DNA of 64,000 nt, taken from NCBI GenBank assembly GCA_016842005.1, contig JAENYD010000003.1:62001-126000 (forward strand), in the 5' to 3' direction. A program made the position numbers and the translations under genes. The notes beneath the pieces were generated by a model, which ran no database searches, was not told the origin of the DNA, and saw only the letters and a list, made by a program, of their open reading frames with translations. Shown here one piece after another: positions 44,343 to 52,646 of the stretch. Source of the stretch: Clostridium thermobutyricum. Its GTDB lineage: Bacteria; Bacillota; Clostridia; Ch29. Positions within the stretch are counted from its first letter, which is position 1. Each line of letters starts with the position of its first letter.

Positions 44343-44393
44343 ACATTTTTCACCTGGAGGTATAATATATATATCGAAGGTGGAGGTGTTATC

Positions 44394-44585
44394 GTGTACA
44401 GTGTAAAGACAATCGTGAGGGACGTTATAAGACAGCATCCCGAAGCTGAGAAGGTTTTCAGGGAATACGGCATCAGATGTTTTGGGTGAGGCGGGGTTCT
44501 TTATATGACTATCGGGCAGGCTGCCCGAAAGTATATTGTTGATGCGAACAGTATTGTGAATGAATTGAATAAGAGGTATTCATGA
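44394..44585 (+). CDS. DUF1858 redox-disulfide protein with in-frame UGA (probable selenoprotein, C29-x-x-U32)
   Basis: GTG start with GGAGGTG 5 bases upstream. Reading through the TGA at 44487-44489 gives 63 residues: TIVRDVIRQHPEAEKVFREYGIRCFG-U-GGVLYMTIGQAARKYIVDANSIVNELN. This is a complete DUF1858/HCP-associated redox domain (P-x-x-x-x-V-F-x-x-x-G-I-x-C-x-x-C ... T-I-x-x-A-A ... L-N), and the UGA replaces precisely the second Cys of CxxC. Both halves are in one frame and homologous, which a chance stop or frameshift would not give. A 6 bp hairpin 24 nt downstream fits a bacterial SECIS. A Cys-x-x-Sec pair would be a strong redox centre. No ORF track entry exists because the gene is split by the UGA. 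Confidence 0.8.
44513..44527 (+). promoter_or_regulatory. Candidate bacterial SECIS hairpin
   Basis: CGGGCA and TGCCCG form a 6 bp stem with apical loop GGC. The loop starts 30 nt after the UGA and has G in its first two positions, within the spacing and loop rules used for bacterial SECIS prediction as I recall them (loop 16-37 nt from UGA). It is inside the coding region, encoding GQAAR, which also fits the protein family. Confidence 0.65.
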
Positions 44586-44620
44586 TGAAGGAACAGGCGG
44601 CAGGCACCTGTTCCTTCATC
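44584..44620. terminator. Bidirectional terminator between convergent genes
   Basis: Perfect 14 bp stem GATGAAGGAACAGG with its complement around a 9-base loop, starting in the selenoprotein's final stop codon and lying between it and the minus-strand MTH1187 gene. Confidence 0.75.
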
Positions 44621-44632
44621 TATTCTATGTAT

Positions 44633-44935
44633 CTACTTCAGTTTACTCTGCACTGATTCAATCTTTCCTTCCATGGTGCCTTTTTTGTCCCGGCGGTCGT
44701 CAATTCGGATCAGTGTGGAAACCCTTTTGGCCCCTTCATCAAAAGGTACCTCATGCATTTTTCTGACGGTTTTCAGTACAAGGTCCAGGTCTCCTTCTAT
44801 GACTGTGCCCATGGGGGTAAGCATGTACTTAAGGTTTTTTTCCTGTTCCAGTACCCTGTGACAGCCGGCCACGTACCGGCTGAGACTGGTGGAACCGGTG
44901 CCGAAGGGGGCTATGGTAACTTCTACAATGGCCAT
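44633..44935 (-). CDS. MTH1187/YkoF-family thiamine-binding protein
   Basis: 100 residues: MAIVEVTIAPFGTGSTSLSRYVAGC, then LTPMGTVIEGDLDLVLKTVRKMHEVPFDEGAKRVSTLIRIDDRRD. This is the UPF0045/MTH1187 ferredoxin-like fold, members of which bind thiamine or hydroxymethylpyrimidine-like ligands. ATG 44935 has AAAGGAGG 9 bases upstream, and the protein begins at the conserved core; the track's 45004 adds an unrelated leader. No thiamine gene or TPP riboswitch is nearby. Confidence 0.83.
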   Translation of the reverse strand: MAIVEVTIAPFGTGSTSLSRYVAGCHRVLEQEKNLKYMLTPMGTVIEGDLDLVLKTVRKMHEVPFDEGAKRVSTLIRIDDRRDKKGTMEGKIESVQSKLK

Positions 44936-45222
44936 TCCTGTAACCTCCTTTCCCAATATTATTATAACATGATTTTGGATTTGCATATCGGTTATGAAAC
45001 CCACCGACAGGCAGGATAATTAGGAAACAACACAACGAATGCAGAGCTATATAATAAATATTTTTCACTGCCGGGAAAAAATAATATAATATTGATATGG
45101 ACATTTCATTTCTGCAGTACCTGAAAACAGGATAGTGCATAAATGACACATATGATACCATGTTCACATAATAATCCGGACGGCCGTATTCCAAGGCCAA
45201 GGCCGGGGAAACGGGTGATAGA

Positions 45223-46320
45223 ATGAGAGAAATATCAATATCTGCCGGCAGCAGAAAATATACATACTTTTTAACAGCCGGGACTTTTGATAAAATAGGA
45301 CTGATTCTCCGTCCGGTTATTGGTATGAGACGGGTTTTGGTTATATCCCAGTCACCGGTGACGGAGCTGTATATGGGCCGGCTGGTTGAAAGTCTGAAAA
45401 GTGCAGGCATGGAAGCAGAATGTCTCTTTATGCCCCCCGGGGAGGAGGGTAAGAATTTCAATACCATTGAGACCCTGCTGGAAAAAGCCCTTGACCTCAA
45501 TATTGACAGGAGATGCGTCATTATTGCCCTGGGAGGAGGGGTGGTGGGGGACACGGCGGGTTTCCTGGCCGGTATTTACATGCGGGGAATAGATTATATT
45601 CAGGTGCCTACCACACTGCTGGCCATGGTTGACAGCAGCATAGGGGGTAAGGTGGCAGTTAATGTTAGCAGGGGGAAAAATATGGCAGGGGTGTTCCATC
45701 AGCCCCTGGCGGTTTTTGCAGATATTTCCCTGCTAGATTCTCTACCCGGAGAGGAGTTCAGTGCAGCCCTCGGAGAGGTGATAAAGTACGGTGCCGGGTT
45801 TGACAGGGAATTTTTCGAATGGCAGGAACAGCATCTCCGGTCAATTCTCGGGAGGGAACCCCGGTGTCTCCTGTATCTTGTTGAAAAGTCGGTGGGACTG
45901 AAGGCCCATGTGGTGGAAAAGGATGAGAAGGACAGGGGAGAAAGGATGCTCTTGAACCTGGGCCATACCCTGGCCCATGCCGTTGAAAAGGCGGGGAATT
46001 ACAGGACATTCAGTCATGGTCAGGCAGTAGGTATCGGCCTGGTATATGCCTTTGTCACAGCCCGGCGGCTGGGCAGGGTGTCCGGAGAGGAGGTCTCCAG
46101 GGTAAAAAGACTGGTGGCCGGGGCCGGTTTGCCTGTGAAGCCCCAGGGTATCGGTTTCCGGGATTTTATGCAAATTGCCCTTAATGATAAAAAGTGGGAA
46201 AGGGGTAACAGTATATTCATCTTGCCGGAAGGCATCGGAAAGTGCAGTACGGTCAGCAATATCAGTGAGGGTGTTTTAAGACTGGCCTTTGAGGAAATGA
46301 TGGAAGGCCGGACTTTTTAA
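45223..46320 (+). CDS. aroB: 3-dehydroquinate synthase
   Basis: Second step of the shikimate pathway: converts DAHP to 3-dehydroquinate using NAD and a divalent metal. 365 residues. NAD loop ALGGGVVGDTAGFLAGIYMRGI, then PTTLLAMVDSSIGGKVAVN, a metal Glu in GEVIKYG, and the histidines in LNLGHTLAHAVE and FSHGQAVGIGL. AroB stands alone among non-aromatic genes. About 290 bp before it show no clear structure. Confidence 0.93.
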   Translation: MREISISAGSRKYTYFLTAGTFDKIGLILRPVIGMRRVLVISQSPVTELYMGRLVESLKSAGMEAECLFMPPGEEGKNFNTIETLLEKALDLNIDRRCVIIALGGGVVGDTAGFLAGIYMRGIDYIQVPTTLLAMVDSSIGGKVAVNVSRGKNMAGVFHQPLAVFADISLLDSLPGEEFSAALGEVIKYGAGFDREFFEWQEQHLRSILGREPRCLLYLVEKSVGLKAHVVEKDEKDRGERMLLNLGHTLAHAVEKAGNYRTFSHGQAVGIGLVYAFVTARRLGRVSGEEVSRVKRLVAGAGLPVKPQGIGFRDFMQIALNDKKWERGNSIFILPEGIGKCSTVSNISEGVLRLAFEEMMEGRTF

Positions 46321-46343
46321 CTAATATACAAGGAGGAATTGTG

Positions 46344-46922
46344 ATGACAAAAAAAATGATACCGGTAGGATTATCGGGAAGACATGTCCATCTCAGCCAG
46401 GAAGATCTGGAAAAGCTCTTCGGGAAAGGGCATGAACTGACAGTGTTCAAGATGCTGTCACAACCCGGGCAATATGCCTGTGAAGAAAAAGTAGACCTTG
46501 TTGGGCCGAAAAAGACTATAAAAGGAGTAAGAGTCCTGGGGCCTGTCAGAAAAGAAACCCAGGTTGAGATATTGATGTCTGACGGATTTATCCTAGGGAT
46601 AAACGCTCCGGTAACGGATTCGGGAGGTCTTGACGGTACCCCCGGTATCAGGATTGTGGGCCCCAAAGGGGAAGTAGACATCGAAAAGGGTGTAATAGTC
46701 GCAGGAAGACATATACATATGTCCCCCCGGGATGCGGAGGAATTCGGAGTGGAAGACGGTCAGAGGGTCAAGTTGAGAGCAGGAGGCAAGAGGGGTCTTG
46801 TATTTGAGAATGTATTAATACGGGTATCTCCCAGTTTTGCCCTGGACTGTCATCTGGACCTTGAAGAAGGTAATGCTGCGGGTCTCTCCAATGGGGATAC
46901 CCTTGAACTGATTACTGATTGA
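46344..46922 (+). CDS. pduL: Phosphate propanoyltransferase PduL-type
   Basis: 192 residues with two PduL domains: IPVGLSGRHVHLSQEDLEKLFG and a second IVAGRHIHMSPRDAEEFGV, with their His pairs forming zinc sites, plus GPKKTIKGVRVLGPVRKETQVE. It exchanges acyl-CoA and acyl-phosphate (acetyl or propionyl). No encapsulation peptide or microcompartment shell gene is seen, so a free cytosolic form that may serve as the acetate-forming phosphotransacetylase. AAGGAGG supports ATG 46344. Adjacent to ptb and buk, which have the same chemistry for longer acyl groups. Confidence 0.92.
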   Translation: MTKKMIPVGLSGRHVHLSQEDLEKLFGKGHELTVFKMLSQPGQYACEEKVDLVGPKKTIKGVRVLGPVRKETQVEILMSDGFILGINAPVTDSGGLDGTPGIRIVGPKGEVDIEKGVIVAGRHIHMSPRDAEEFGVEDGQRVKLRAGGKRGLVFENVLIRVSPSFALDCHLDLEEGNAAGLSNGDTLELITD

Positions 46923-47029
46923 AGATAGGCGGTTTATTTTTGGTTTGTGTGAAGCAGGTGTATCGTCAGACTGAATATCAGCCGCCAGACAGCCGGGAAG
47001 TGCCTATATATGTGATAAGGGGGAAAAGT

Positions 47030-47932
47030 ATGATTAAATATTTTGAGGAGATACTTGACACTGCCGGGAAGAAAGGACCCAAGAAAATGGTAGTGGCTGT
47101 AGCTCAGGATGAGGACGTGCTTAAAGCGGTAGTCAATGCATACGGTAATGGTATTGCCAATTCGGTACTGGTGGGGGATAAGTCGTGTATTGAACAAACT
47201 GCCAGAGATATTGACCTGGATATATCCGGGTTTGATATTATCCATGTCGCTGACAAGGTTGAGGCTTGCCGGAAGGCTGTAGAACTGATCCATAGGGGAG
47301 AGGCCTCCATGCTGATGAAGGGATTTGTGGATACCCCACTTATCCTGAAGGCGGTTCTGGACAGAGATATGGGTCTCATGAGGGATGCCCTGCTGAGCCA
47401 TGTGGGAGTACTGGCAGTTCAGGGTTTTGACCGGTTGTTCGTATTAAGCGATGCAGCCATGAATATTGCCCCCGGGCTGCTCGAAAAAGCCGGGATAATC
47501 AAAAACGCCGTCAGGGTTGCCCATGTACTGGGATGCGACATGCCCCGGGTGGCAGTAGTATGTGCCGTTGACGAGGTGGACCCCGAAATGCCTGCAACGG
47601 TGGATGCGGCTGAATTGACCGAGATGAACCAAAGAGGTGAGATACAGGACTGCATTGTGGGAGGTCCCTTTACCCTGGACAGTGCCATATCGGTTGATGC
47701 GGCCCGTCACAACGGTCTGTGCCATCCGGTGGCAGGGAATGCGGATGTATTGATAATGCCGGATATTGAGACAGGAAACATGCTCAACAAATCAATGGAA
47801 TATTTTGCAGGGGCCAGAAAGGCAGGGGTGATAATGGGAGCCGGTGCCCCCATAGTGCTGACCTCCAGGGCCAGTTCGGACCAGTCCAAATTGAATTCCA
47901 TAGCCCTTGCGGCCCTTATAGCTGACATATAG
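47030..47932 (+). CDS. ptb: Phosphate butyryltransferase (branched-chain/butyryl)
   Basis: 300 residues of the PTA_PTB family. MIKYFEEILDTAGKKGPKKMVVAVAQDEDVLKAVV opens the protein; GEASMLMKGFVDTPLILKAVLDR, HVGVLAVQGFDRLFVLSDAAMNIAPGL and the C-terminal NVLIMPDIETGNM-like segment are conserved. Forms acyl-phosphate from butyryl-, isobutyryl- or isovaleryl-CoA. The ORF track adds 37 residues; ATG 47030 with AAGGGGG is the real start. buk follows after 16 bp. Confidence 0.9.
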   Translation: MIKYFEEILDTAGKKGPKKMVVAVAQDEDVLKAVVNAYGNGIANSVLVGDKSCIEQTARDIDLDISGFDIIHVADKVEACRKAVELIHRGEASMLMKGFVDTPLILKAVLDRDMGLMRDALLSHVGVLAVQGFDRLFVLSDAAMNIAPGLLEKAGIIKNAVRVAHVLGCDMPRVAVVCAVDEVDPEMPATVDAAELTEMNQRGEIQDCIVGGPFTLDSAISVDAARHNGLCHPVAGNADVLIMPDIETGNMLNKSMEYFAGARKAGVIMGAGAPIVLTSRASSDQSKLNSIALAALIADI

Positions 47933-47948
47933 ATGAGGAGGATGATGA

Positions 47949-49028
47949 GTGGAAAACGAGTTCAGGATACTTGCGGTGAATCCAGGCTCCACATCCACCA
48001 AAGTTGCCGTCTATGATAACGAGGAACCGGTATTTACGGAGGTGCTGAGACACCCTGTTGAACAGATAGAAAAATACAGTACAATATATGACCAGTTCGG
48101 TTTCAGGAAAGACCTGGTACTAAAAACCCTGGAGGAGAAAAATATCCGGCTGGACAGCCTGGATGCAGTGGTGGGCCGGGGTGGCAATATGAAGCCGGTC
48201 CCCGGAGGAACCCACAGGGTAAATGAGCAGATGGTGGAGGATTTGAAGGTAGGCATAATGGGGCAGCATGCATCCAATCTTGGGGGCATAATTGCCTTTG
48301 CCATTGCTCAGCCTCTTAATCTGCCGTCTTTCGTGGTTGACCCCGTTATAGTGGACGAGTTTGATGAACTGGCCAGGATCTCTGGTATGCCTGAAATACA
48401 GAGAAAATCCAAGGACCATCCTTTGAACCAGAAGGCTGTGGCAAGGCGCGCTGCGGCGGAGATGGGGGGAGAATACCACCACTTCAATTTTCTGGTCAGT
48501 CATTTGGGGGGAGGCATTTCGGTCGGGGTACACAGGAAGGGAAGGATTGTAGACGTAAACAACTGTCTGGACGGTGACGGGCCCTTTTCACCCGAGAGGG
48601 CCGGAGGGCTTCCGGTGGGTGCCCTTATCGATATGTGCTATTCAGGGAAATATACCAGAGAAGAGATGAGAAGGAAAATAGTAGGCGGTGGGGGTCTGGT
48701 GGCGTATCTCGGTACCAATGACGGTAGGGAGATTGCAAAACGGATACAGGAAGGGGACCGGTATGCCCGGCTGATATACGAGGCCATGGCGTACCAGGTG
48801 TCAAAAGAGATTGGAGCAGGAGCAACTGTCCTTAAAGGCGATGTGGACGCCATAATACTGACGGGGGGCCTTGCCTTCGACGATATGCTGGTAGACTGGA
48901 TAAAGGAAAGGATAGGATTTATCGCCAGGGTATTCGTGTATCCCGGAGAATTCGAGATGATAGCCATGGTACAGGGAGTGCTGAGGGTGTTGAAGGGCCA
49001 GGAGAAAGCAAAGATATATGATAAATGA
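47949..49028 (+). CDS. buk: Butyrate kinase (branched-chain fatty acid kinase)
   Basis: 359 residues of the ASKHA acetokinase family: LAVNPGSTSTKVAVYDNEEPVF phosphate loop, VGRGGNMKPVPGGTHRVN, NFLVSHLGGGISVGVHRKGRIVDVNN and ILTGGLAFDDM adenosine site. Converts acyl-phosphate plus ADP to acid plus ATP. In an operon with ptb and, after about 200 bp, the 2-oxoacid oxidoreductase genes; this set in clostridia and enterococci ferments branched-chain 2-oxoacids. Confidence 0.92.
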   Translation: MENEFRILAVNPGSTSTKVAVYDNEEPVFTEVLRHPVEQIEKYSTIYDQFGFRKDLVLKTLEEKNIRLDSLDAVVGRGGNMKPVPGGTHRVNEQMVEDLKVGIMGQHASNLGGIIAFAIAQPLNLPSFVVDPVIVDEFDELARISGMPEIQRKSKDHPLNQKAVARRAAAEMGGEYHHFNFLVSHLGGGISVGVHRKGRIVDVNNCLDGDGPFSPERAGGLPVGALIDMCYSGKYTREEMRRKIVGGGGLVAYLGTNDGREIAKRIQEGDRYARLIYEAMAYQVSKEIGAGATVLKGDVDAIILTGGLAFDDMLVDWIKERIGFIARVFVYPGEFEMIAMVQGVLRVLKGQEKAKIYDK

Positions 49029-49230
49029 AGTTAATCAGGAGTCATTAGTCGGGTTAAGGGCTGATGACTTTTTTTGTCATCTATTACAGAGACAAAAAAA
49101 TACAAAGTTATGTAAATAAAAAGGAAGATGACTGCAGACATAGAATAAGTATTATTATTGGTCTATGAGTTAGAAAGGTTTGAGACATCACTTCAGAAAA
49201 GCCATAATGTACCGGGAAAGGAGTAGAGAG

Positions 49231-49431
49231 ATGAGCAAGGTGACCGTTGATACGGCATTGTGCAAGAGATGTGGCATTTGTATCGAGTTCTGTCCTGTCG
49301 GGGTATTTGTCCGGGAGACTGACGGCACACCGGTACCGCAGTACCAGGATAAATGTACCGGATGCAGACTGTGTGTCCTGAGATGCCCGGACTTTGCCAT
49401 AGAAGTGGAGGTGTTGGGAGATGACAGATAA
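49231..49431 (+). CDS. korD: 2-oxoacid:ferredoxin oxidoreductase, delta (4Fe-4S) subunit
   Basis: 66 residues: two 4Fe-4S motifs, CKRCGICIEFCPVG and CTGCRLCVLRCPD. It carries electrons from the TPP-bound intermediate to ferredoxin. ATG 49231 has AAAGGAG 8 bases upstream; the track's 49180 is too early. Overlaps korA by 11 bp. Confidence 0.9.
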   Translation: MSKVTVDTALCKRCGICIEFCPVGVFVRETDGTPVPQYQDKCTGCRLCVLRCPDFAIEVEVLGDDR

Positions 49432-50566
49432 CAGGCAGGTGAAATTCATACAGGGAAATGAAGCCATTGCGGAGGGGGCGTTTGCGGCAGGAGCCCGGTT
49501 TTATGCAGGTTATCCCATAACACCGTCTTCTGAAATAGCCGAAATGGCATCCAGGCGGCTGCCCAAGCTGGGAGGAGTATATGTGCAGATGGAAGACGAG
49601 CTGGGAAGTATGGCTGCTATAATAGGGGCTTCACTGTCAGGCAGGAAGTCCTTCACCGCCACCAGCGGACCCGGATTTTCCCTCATGCAGGAGAACCTGG
49701 GAGTAGCGGTTATGGCCGAGGTGCCCTGTGTAATAATAAATGTCCAGCGTTCAGGGCCCAGTACCGGACTGGCCACAAAACCGGCCCAGGGGGATGTGCT
49801 GCAGAGCCGATGGGGTACCCACGGGGACCATGGAATAATAGTAATCTCACCGTCTTCGGTTCAGGACTGTTTTGATCTGACGGTCCGGGCCTTTAATCTG
49901 GCGGAGAAATACAGGACTCCCGTTATTTTGCTGGCAGATGAGATAGTGGGGCATATGAGGGAGAAAGTTGTGCTTAGGGAGATGAAGCCTTATGAGATAG
50001 TTGAACGCAGAAAGCCCACAGGAAGTCCGGAGGATTACAGGCCCTTCGGTTCTAATGGGGAAATAGCGCCCCTGGCTGCCTACGGCAGCGAATATGTATT
50101 CAAAGTCTCCGGCTCTATGCACGACGAGACAGGTAATGCCTGCAGCAGGCCGGAAAATGCAGATAAATTCATAAGGCATTTAACCGACAAAATCGACAAG
50201 AACAGAAGGGATATCATAATAACCAGGGAATACAACCTTGATGACGCGGAATATGTGATAATCACTTTCGGGTGTACTGCCCGCTCCGCCCTGGCCGCCA
50301 TGGAAATGGCCCGCAGTAAAGGGAGAAAGGTAGGGGTATTTCAGCTGGTGACCCTGTGGCCCTTTGCCGATGAACAGGTAAGAGAAATATGCCTGAGGTC
50401 AAAAGGCATAATTGTGCCGGAACTGAACCTCGGGCAGATAATAAGGGAAGTGCAGAGGGTAAATGACAGCAAGGTGCCCGTTCTGGGCGTGAATAAAGTA
50501 AACAGCCTGCCCATTACTCCGTACGAAATACTGGATGCTGTTGAGGAGGTGGAAAAATGCCGGTAA
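49421..50566 (+). CDS. korA: 2-oxoacid:ferredoxin oxidoreductase, alpha subunit
   Basis: 381 residues with the pyrimidine-binding domain and the C-terminal transketolase-like domain: GNEAIAEGAFAAGARFYAGYPITPSSEIAE, MEDELGSMAAIIGASLSG, TSGPGFSLMQENLG and RSGPSTGLATKPAQGD. Decarboxylates 2-oxoglutarate, 2-oxoisovalerate or similar acids with CoA. With ptb-buk next door, a branched-chain 2-oxoacid is the likely substrate, though sequence alone does not separate Kor from Vor. Confidence 0.92.
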   Translation: MTDNRQVKFIQGNEAIAEGAFAAGARFYAGYPITPSSEIAEMASRRLPKLGGVYVQMEDELGSMAAIIGASLSGRKSFTATSGPGFSLMQENLGVAVMAEVPCVIINVQRSGPSTGLATKPAQGDVLQSRWGTHGDHGIIVISPSSVQDCFDLTVRAFNLAEKYRTPVILLADEIVGHMREKVVLREMKPYEIVERRKPTGSPEDYRPFGSNGEIAPLAAYGSEYVFKVSGSMHDETGNACSRPENADKFIRHLTDKIDKNRRDIIITREYNLDDAEYVIITFGCTARSALAAMEMARSKGRKVGVFQLVTLWPFADEQVREICLRSKGIIVPELNLGQIIREVQRVNDSKVPVLGVNKVNSLPITPYEILDAVEEVEKCR

Positions 50567-51381
50567 TGAAGTATGATGATTATCTGCTGAAGGATAAACT
50601 GCCCCTTTTCTGGTGCGCAGGCTGCGGCAACGGGAATGTGCTGGGAGCCATCGTAAGGGCCTTTGAAGAACTGCAGATGGACAGGAGAAAAACCGTTGTT
50701 GTCACGGGCATAGGCTGCTGGGGAAAGGCGGATGACTATATAGACACCAATACCTTTCACGGTACCCACGGCAGGGCCCTGGCCTTTGCAACCGGGATAA
50801 AGCTGGCCAACCCGGAGCTCAAGGTACTGGCACTGATGGGAGATGGCGACGGTGCCACAATAGGGGGCAATCACCTTATCCATGCCGCCAGGAGAAATGT
50901 AGACATTACGGCAATTTTGGTCAACAACCTCAACTACGGAATGACCGGGGGCCAGTATTCGGGTACCACACCGGAAGACAGCTACACTTCAACATCAAGA
51001 TACGGCCATGTGGAGCAGGGATTCGACCTCTGCAGGCTTGTGGAGGCCTCAGGGGCGCCCTATGTTGCCAGAGGTTCGGTTTACGGCATAGTCCAGCTTC
51101 AGAGACTTATTATAGAAGCCATAAATAAAAAGGGTTTTTCCTTTGTCGAGGTGATAGCACCCTGTCCCACCCATTTTGGGAGATTGAACGGTATGAAAAC
51201 TGTTTCCGAGATGCTGCACTGGATCAAGGGAAATTCGGTTTCCGTAAAAAAAGCGGATATGCTGCTGCCGGAAGAAAGGGAGAAAAAATTTGTCATGGGC
51301 AAATTTATTGACAGAAATATTGATGACTACAGTACCAAATACCGCAAAATGTCTCAAATGGCAAGAAGTTCTGAAAGGTGA
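50557..51381 (+). CDS. korB: 2-oxoacid:ferredoxin oxidoreductase, beta subunit
   Basis: 274 residues, the TPP-binding subunit: FWCAGCGNGNVLGAIVRAF, GIGCWGKADDYID, HGTHGRALAFATGIKLANP, the diphosphate/metal loop GDGDGATIGGNH, and NNLNYGMTGGQYSGTTP. Overlaps korA by 10 bp, so stoichiometric production is likely. Confidence 0.93.
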   Translation: MPVMKYDDYLLKDKLPLFWCAGCGNGNVLGAIVRAFEELQMDRRKTVVVTGIGCWGKADDYIDTNTFHGTHGRALAFATGIKLANPELKVLALMGDGDGATIGGNHLIHAARRNVDITAILVNNLNYGMTGGQYSGTTPEDSYTSTSRYGHVEQGFDLCRLVEASGAPYVARGSVYGIVQLQRLIIEAINKKGFSFVEVIAPCPTHFGRLNGMKTVSEMLHWIKGNSVSVKKADMLLPEEREKKFVMGKFIDRNIDDYSTKYRKMSQMARSSER

Positions 51382-51393
51382 GAGGTGAGTTAT

Positions 51394-51933
51394 ATGAGGG
51401 ATAGATGGGAAATAATTCTGAGCGGCGTCGGAGGACAGGGTTTGATAGTGGCCGGGACCATACTTGGAGAGGCAGCTACCGTATATGAAGGGAAAAATGC
51501 GACTCTCACATCTTCCTATGGGGTTGAAACAAGGGGTACCTTTACAAAGTCGGATGTAATCATCAGCAGGGGAGAGATTTTTTATCCCGAGGTCCTGAAG
51601 GAAGATCTGGTGCTGGCTCTTGCACCGGCGGCATATGACAGGTACGCTTCGGTCATTGAACAAGGTGCGGTATTAATATACGACAGCAGCATGATACAGG
51701 ATGTGAGGTCGTCAGAGGTGAATGGGCAGGGCTATCCCATTACGGTAGCTGCCAGGGAACTGGGCAGTGAAACAGTGGCCAATATCATTGCAATAGGGAT
51801 AATTACAAAAATTACCGGAGTCGTAGCCCCGGAATCGGTTTTGGAGGTGATAAAGGACCGATTCGGCAGCAGGGGAACAATGCTGGACCTGAATATAAAA
51901 GCCTTTAACAAAGGGCTGGAATTTATAGGATAA
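51394..51933 (+). CDS. korC: 2-oxoacid:ferredoxin oxidoreductase, gamma subunit
   Basis: 179 residues: LSGVGGQGLIVAGTILGEAA nucleotide-like loop, TSSYGVETRGTFTKSDVIIS, and the C-terminal helix RGTMLDLNIKAFNKGLEF. It completes the DABC four-subunit enzyme. ATG 51394 has AGAGGTG upstream, better than the GTG at 51385. An imperfect hairpin with a T-rich tail at about 51938-51979 probably ends the operon. Confidence 0.9.
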   Translation: MRDRWEIILSGVGGQGLIVAGTILGEAATVYEGKNATLTSSYGVETRGTFTKSDVIISRGEIFYPEVLKEDLVLALAPAAYDRYASVIEQGAVLIYDSSMIQDVRSSEVNGQGYPITVAARELGSETVANIIAIGIITKITGVVAPESVLEVIKDRFGSRGTMLDLNIKAFNKGLEFIG

Positions 51934-52041
51934 AAGAATGAGCAAAGGCCTTTCATAGATTGAAGGGCTTTTTATTTTTGAAATAAATTGTTCAGACTAA
52001 AAAAACCGCCCTGTGAAAAACTATAGAAGGGAGGTGAACAA

Positions 52042-52545
52042 ATGAAGGCGGTTAAAGTTTTTACGGTTTTAATAGGACTGATACTTATAGTGGTTTTTGC
52101 AGGCTGTACTCCTCAGAAGAGGCCCATTCAGCAGGATAATACGACCAATCCGGCCAAAGTCCAAAATCCGGCTTCCACAGGGGGAAAAGATGCGTATACA
52201 GTAAAGCAGAAAGAAGAAAGAAACCTGGCGGCAAGCATTAAAAATCAGGTGGAAAATATAAAACAGGTCAGGAAGGCTTCTGTAATTATAATTGATGATT
52301 CAGCCATAATCGGTATAAATATTGCCCGGGGGCCGGCAACAGAGATGACACCGGGATTGAAAAGGGAAATAGAGAGCACGGTAATCAAAAGCAACAGTTG
52401 GGTAAAAAGTGTCACCGTAACGGCCGACCCCTATCTGGTAGACAGAATAGAGAGAATTGTACAGCAGACGGCTGCCGGCAAACCTGTAACTGCCTTTACC
52501 AGGGAAATAGCAGAGATACTGAGGCAGACCGGACCGGTCAGATAA
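52042..52545 (+). CDS. YhcN/YlaJ-family sporulation lipoprotein
   Basis: 167 residues: signal peptide with lipobox VFAGC, a Gln/Asn/Pro-rich linker, then the conserved domain (about 60-165) ASIKNQVENIKQVRKASVIIIDDSAIIGINI and KSVTVTADPYLVDRIERI. This family occurs in the inner spore membrane of spore formers and affects germination or outgrowth. GGGAGGTG precedes the ATG. Monocistronic, closed by a terminator. Confidence 0.87.
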   Translation: MKAVKVFTVLIGLILIVVFAGCTPQKRPIQQDNTTNPAKVQNPASTGGKDAYTVKQKEERNLAASIKNQVENIKQVRKASVIIIDDSAIIGINIARGPATEMTPGLKREIESTVIKSNSWVKSVTVTADPYLVDRIERIVQQTAAGKPVTAFTREIAEILRQTGPVR

Positions 52546-52568
52546 ACAGCCCTACAGGGCTGTTTTTT
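52545..52568 (+). terminator. Intrinsic terminator of the YhcN/YlaJ gene
   Basis: AACAGCCCT and AGGGCTGTT with a three-base loop and a T tract. Confidence 0.88.
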
Positions 52569-52646
52569 TATTGCATCAAAACCAAACAGCCGGTTATTTA
52601 TTAATCATGCAGAGCATAAAAATTAATTAAAGAAAGGAGGGATCGC

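Noticed and set aside
44394-44489. Short ORF ending at TGA read as a truncated pseudogene
   Set aside because: The frame continues with family-specific sequence after the TGA and has a SECIS-like hairpin, so selenocysteine recoding explains it better.
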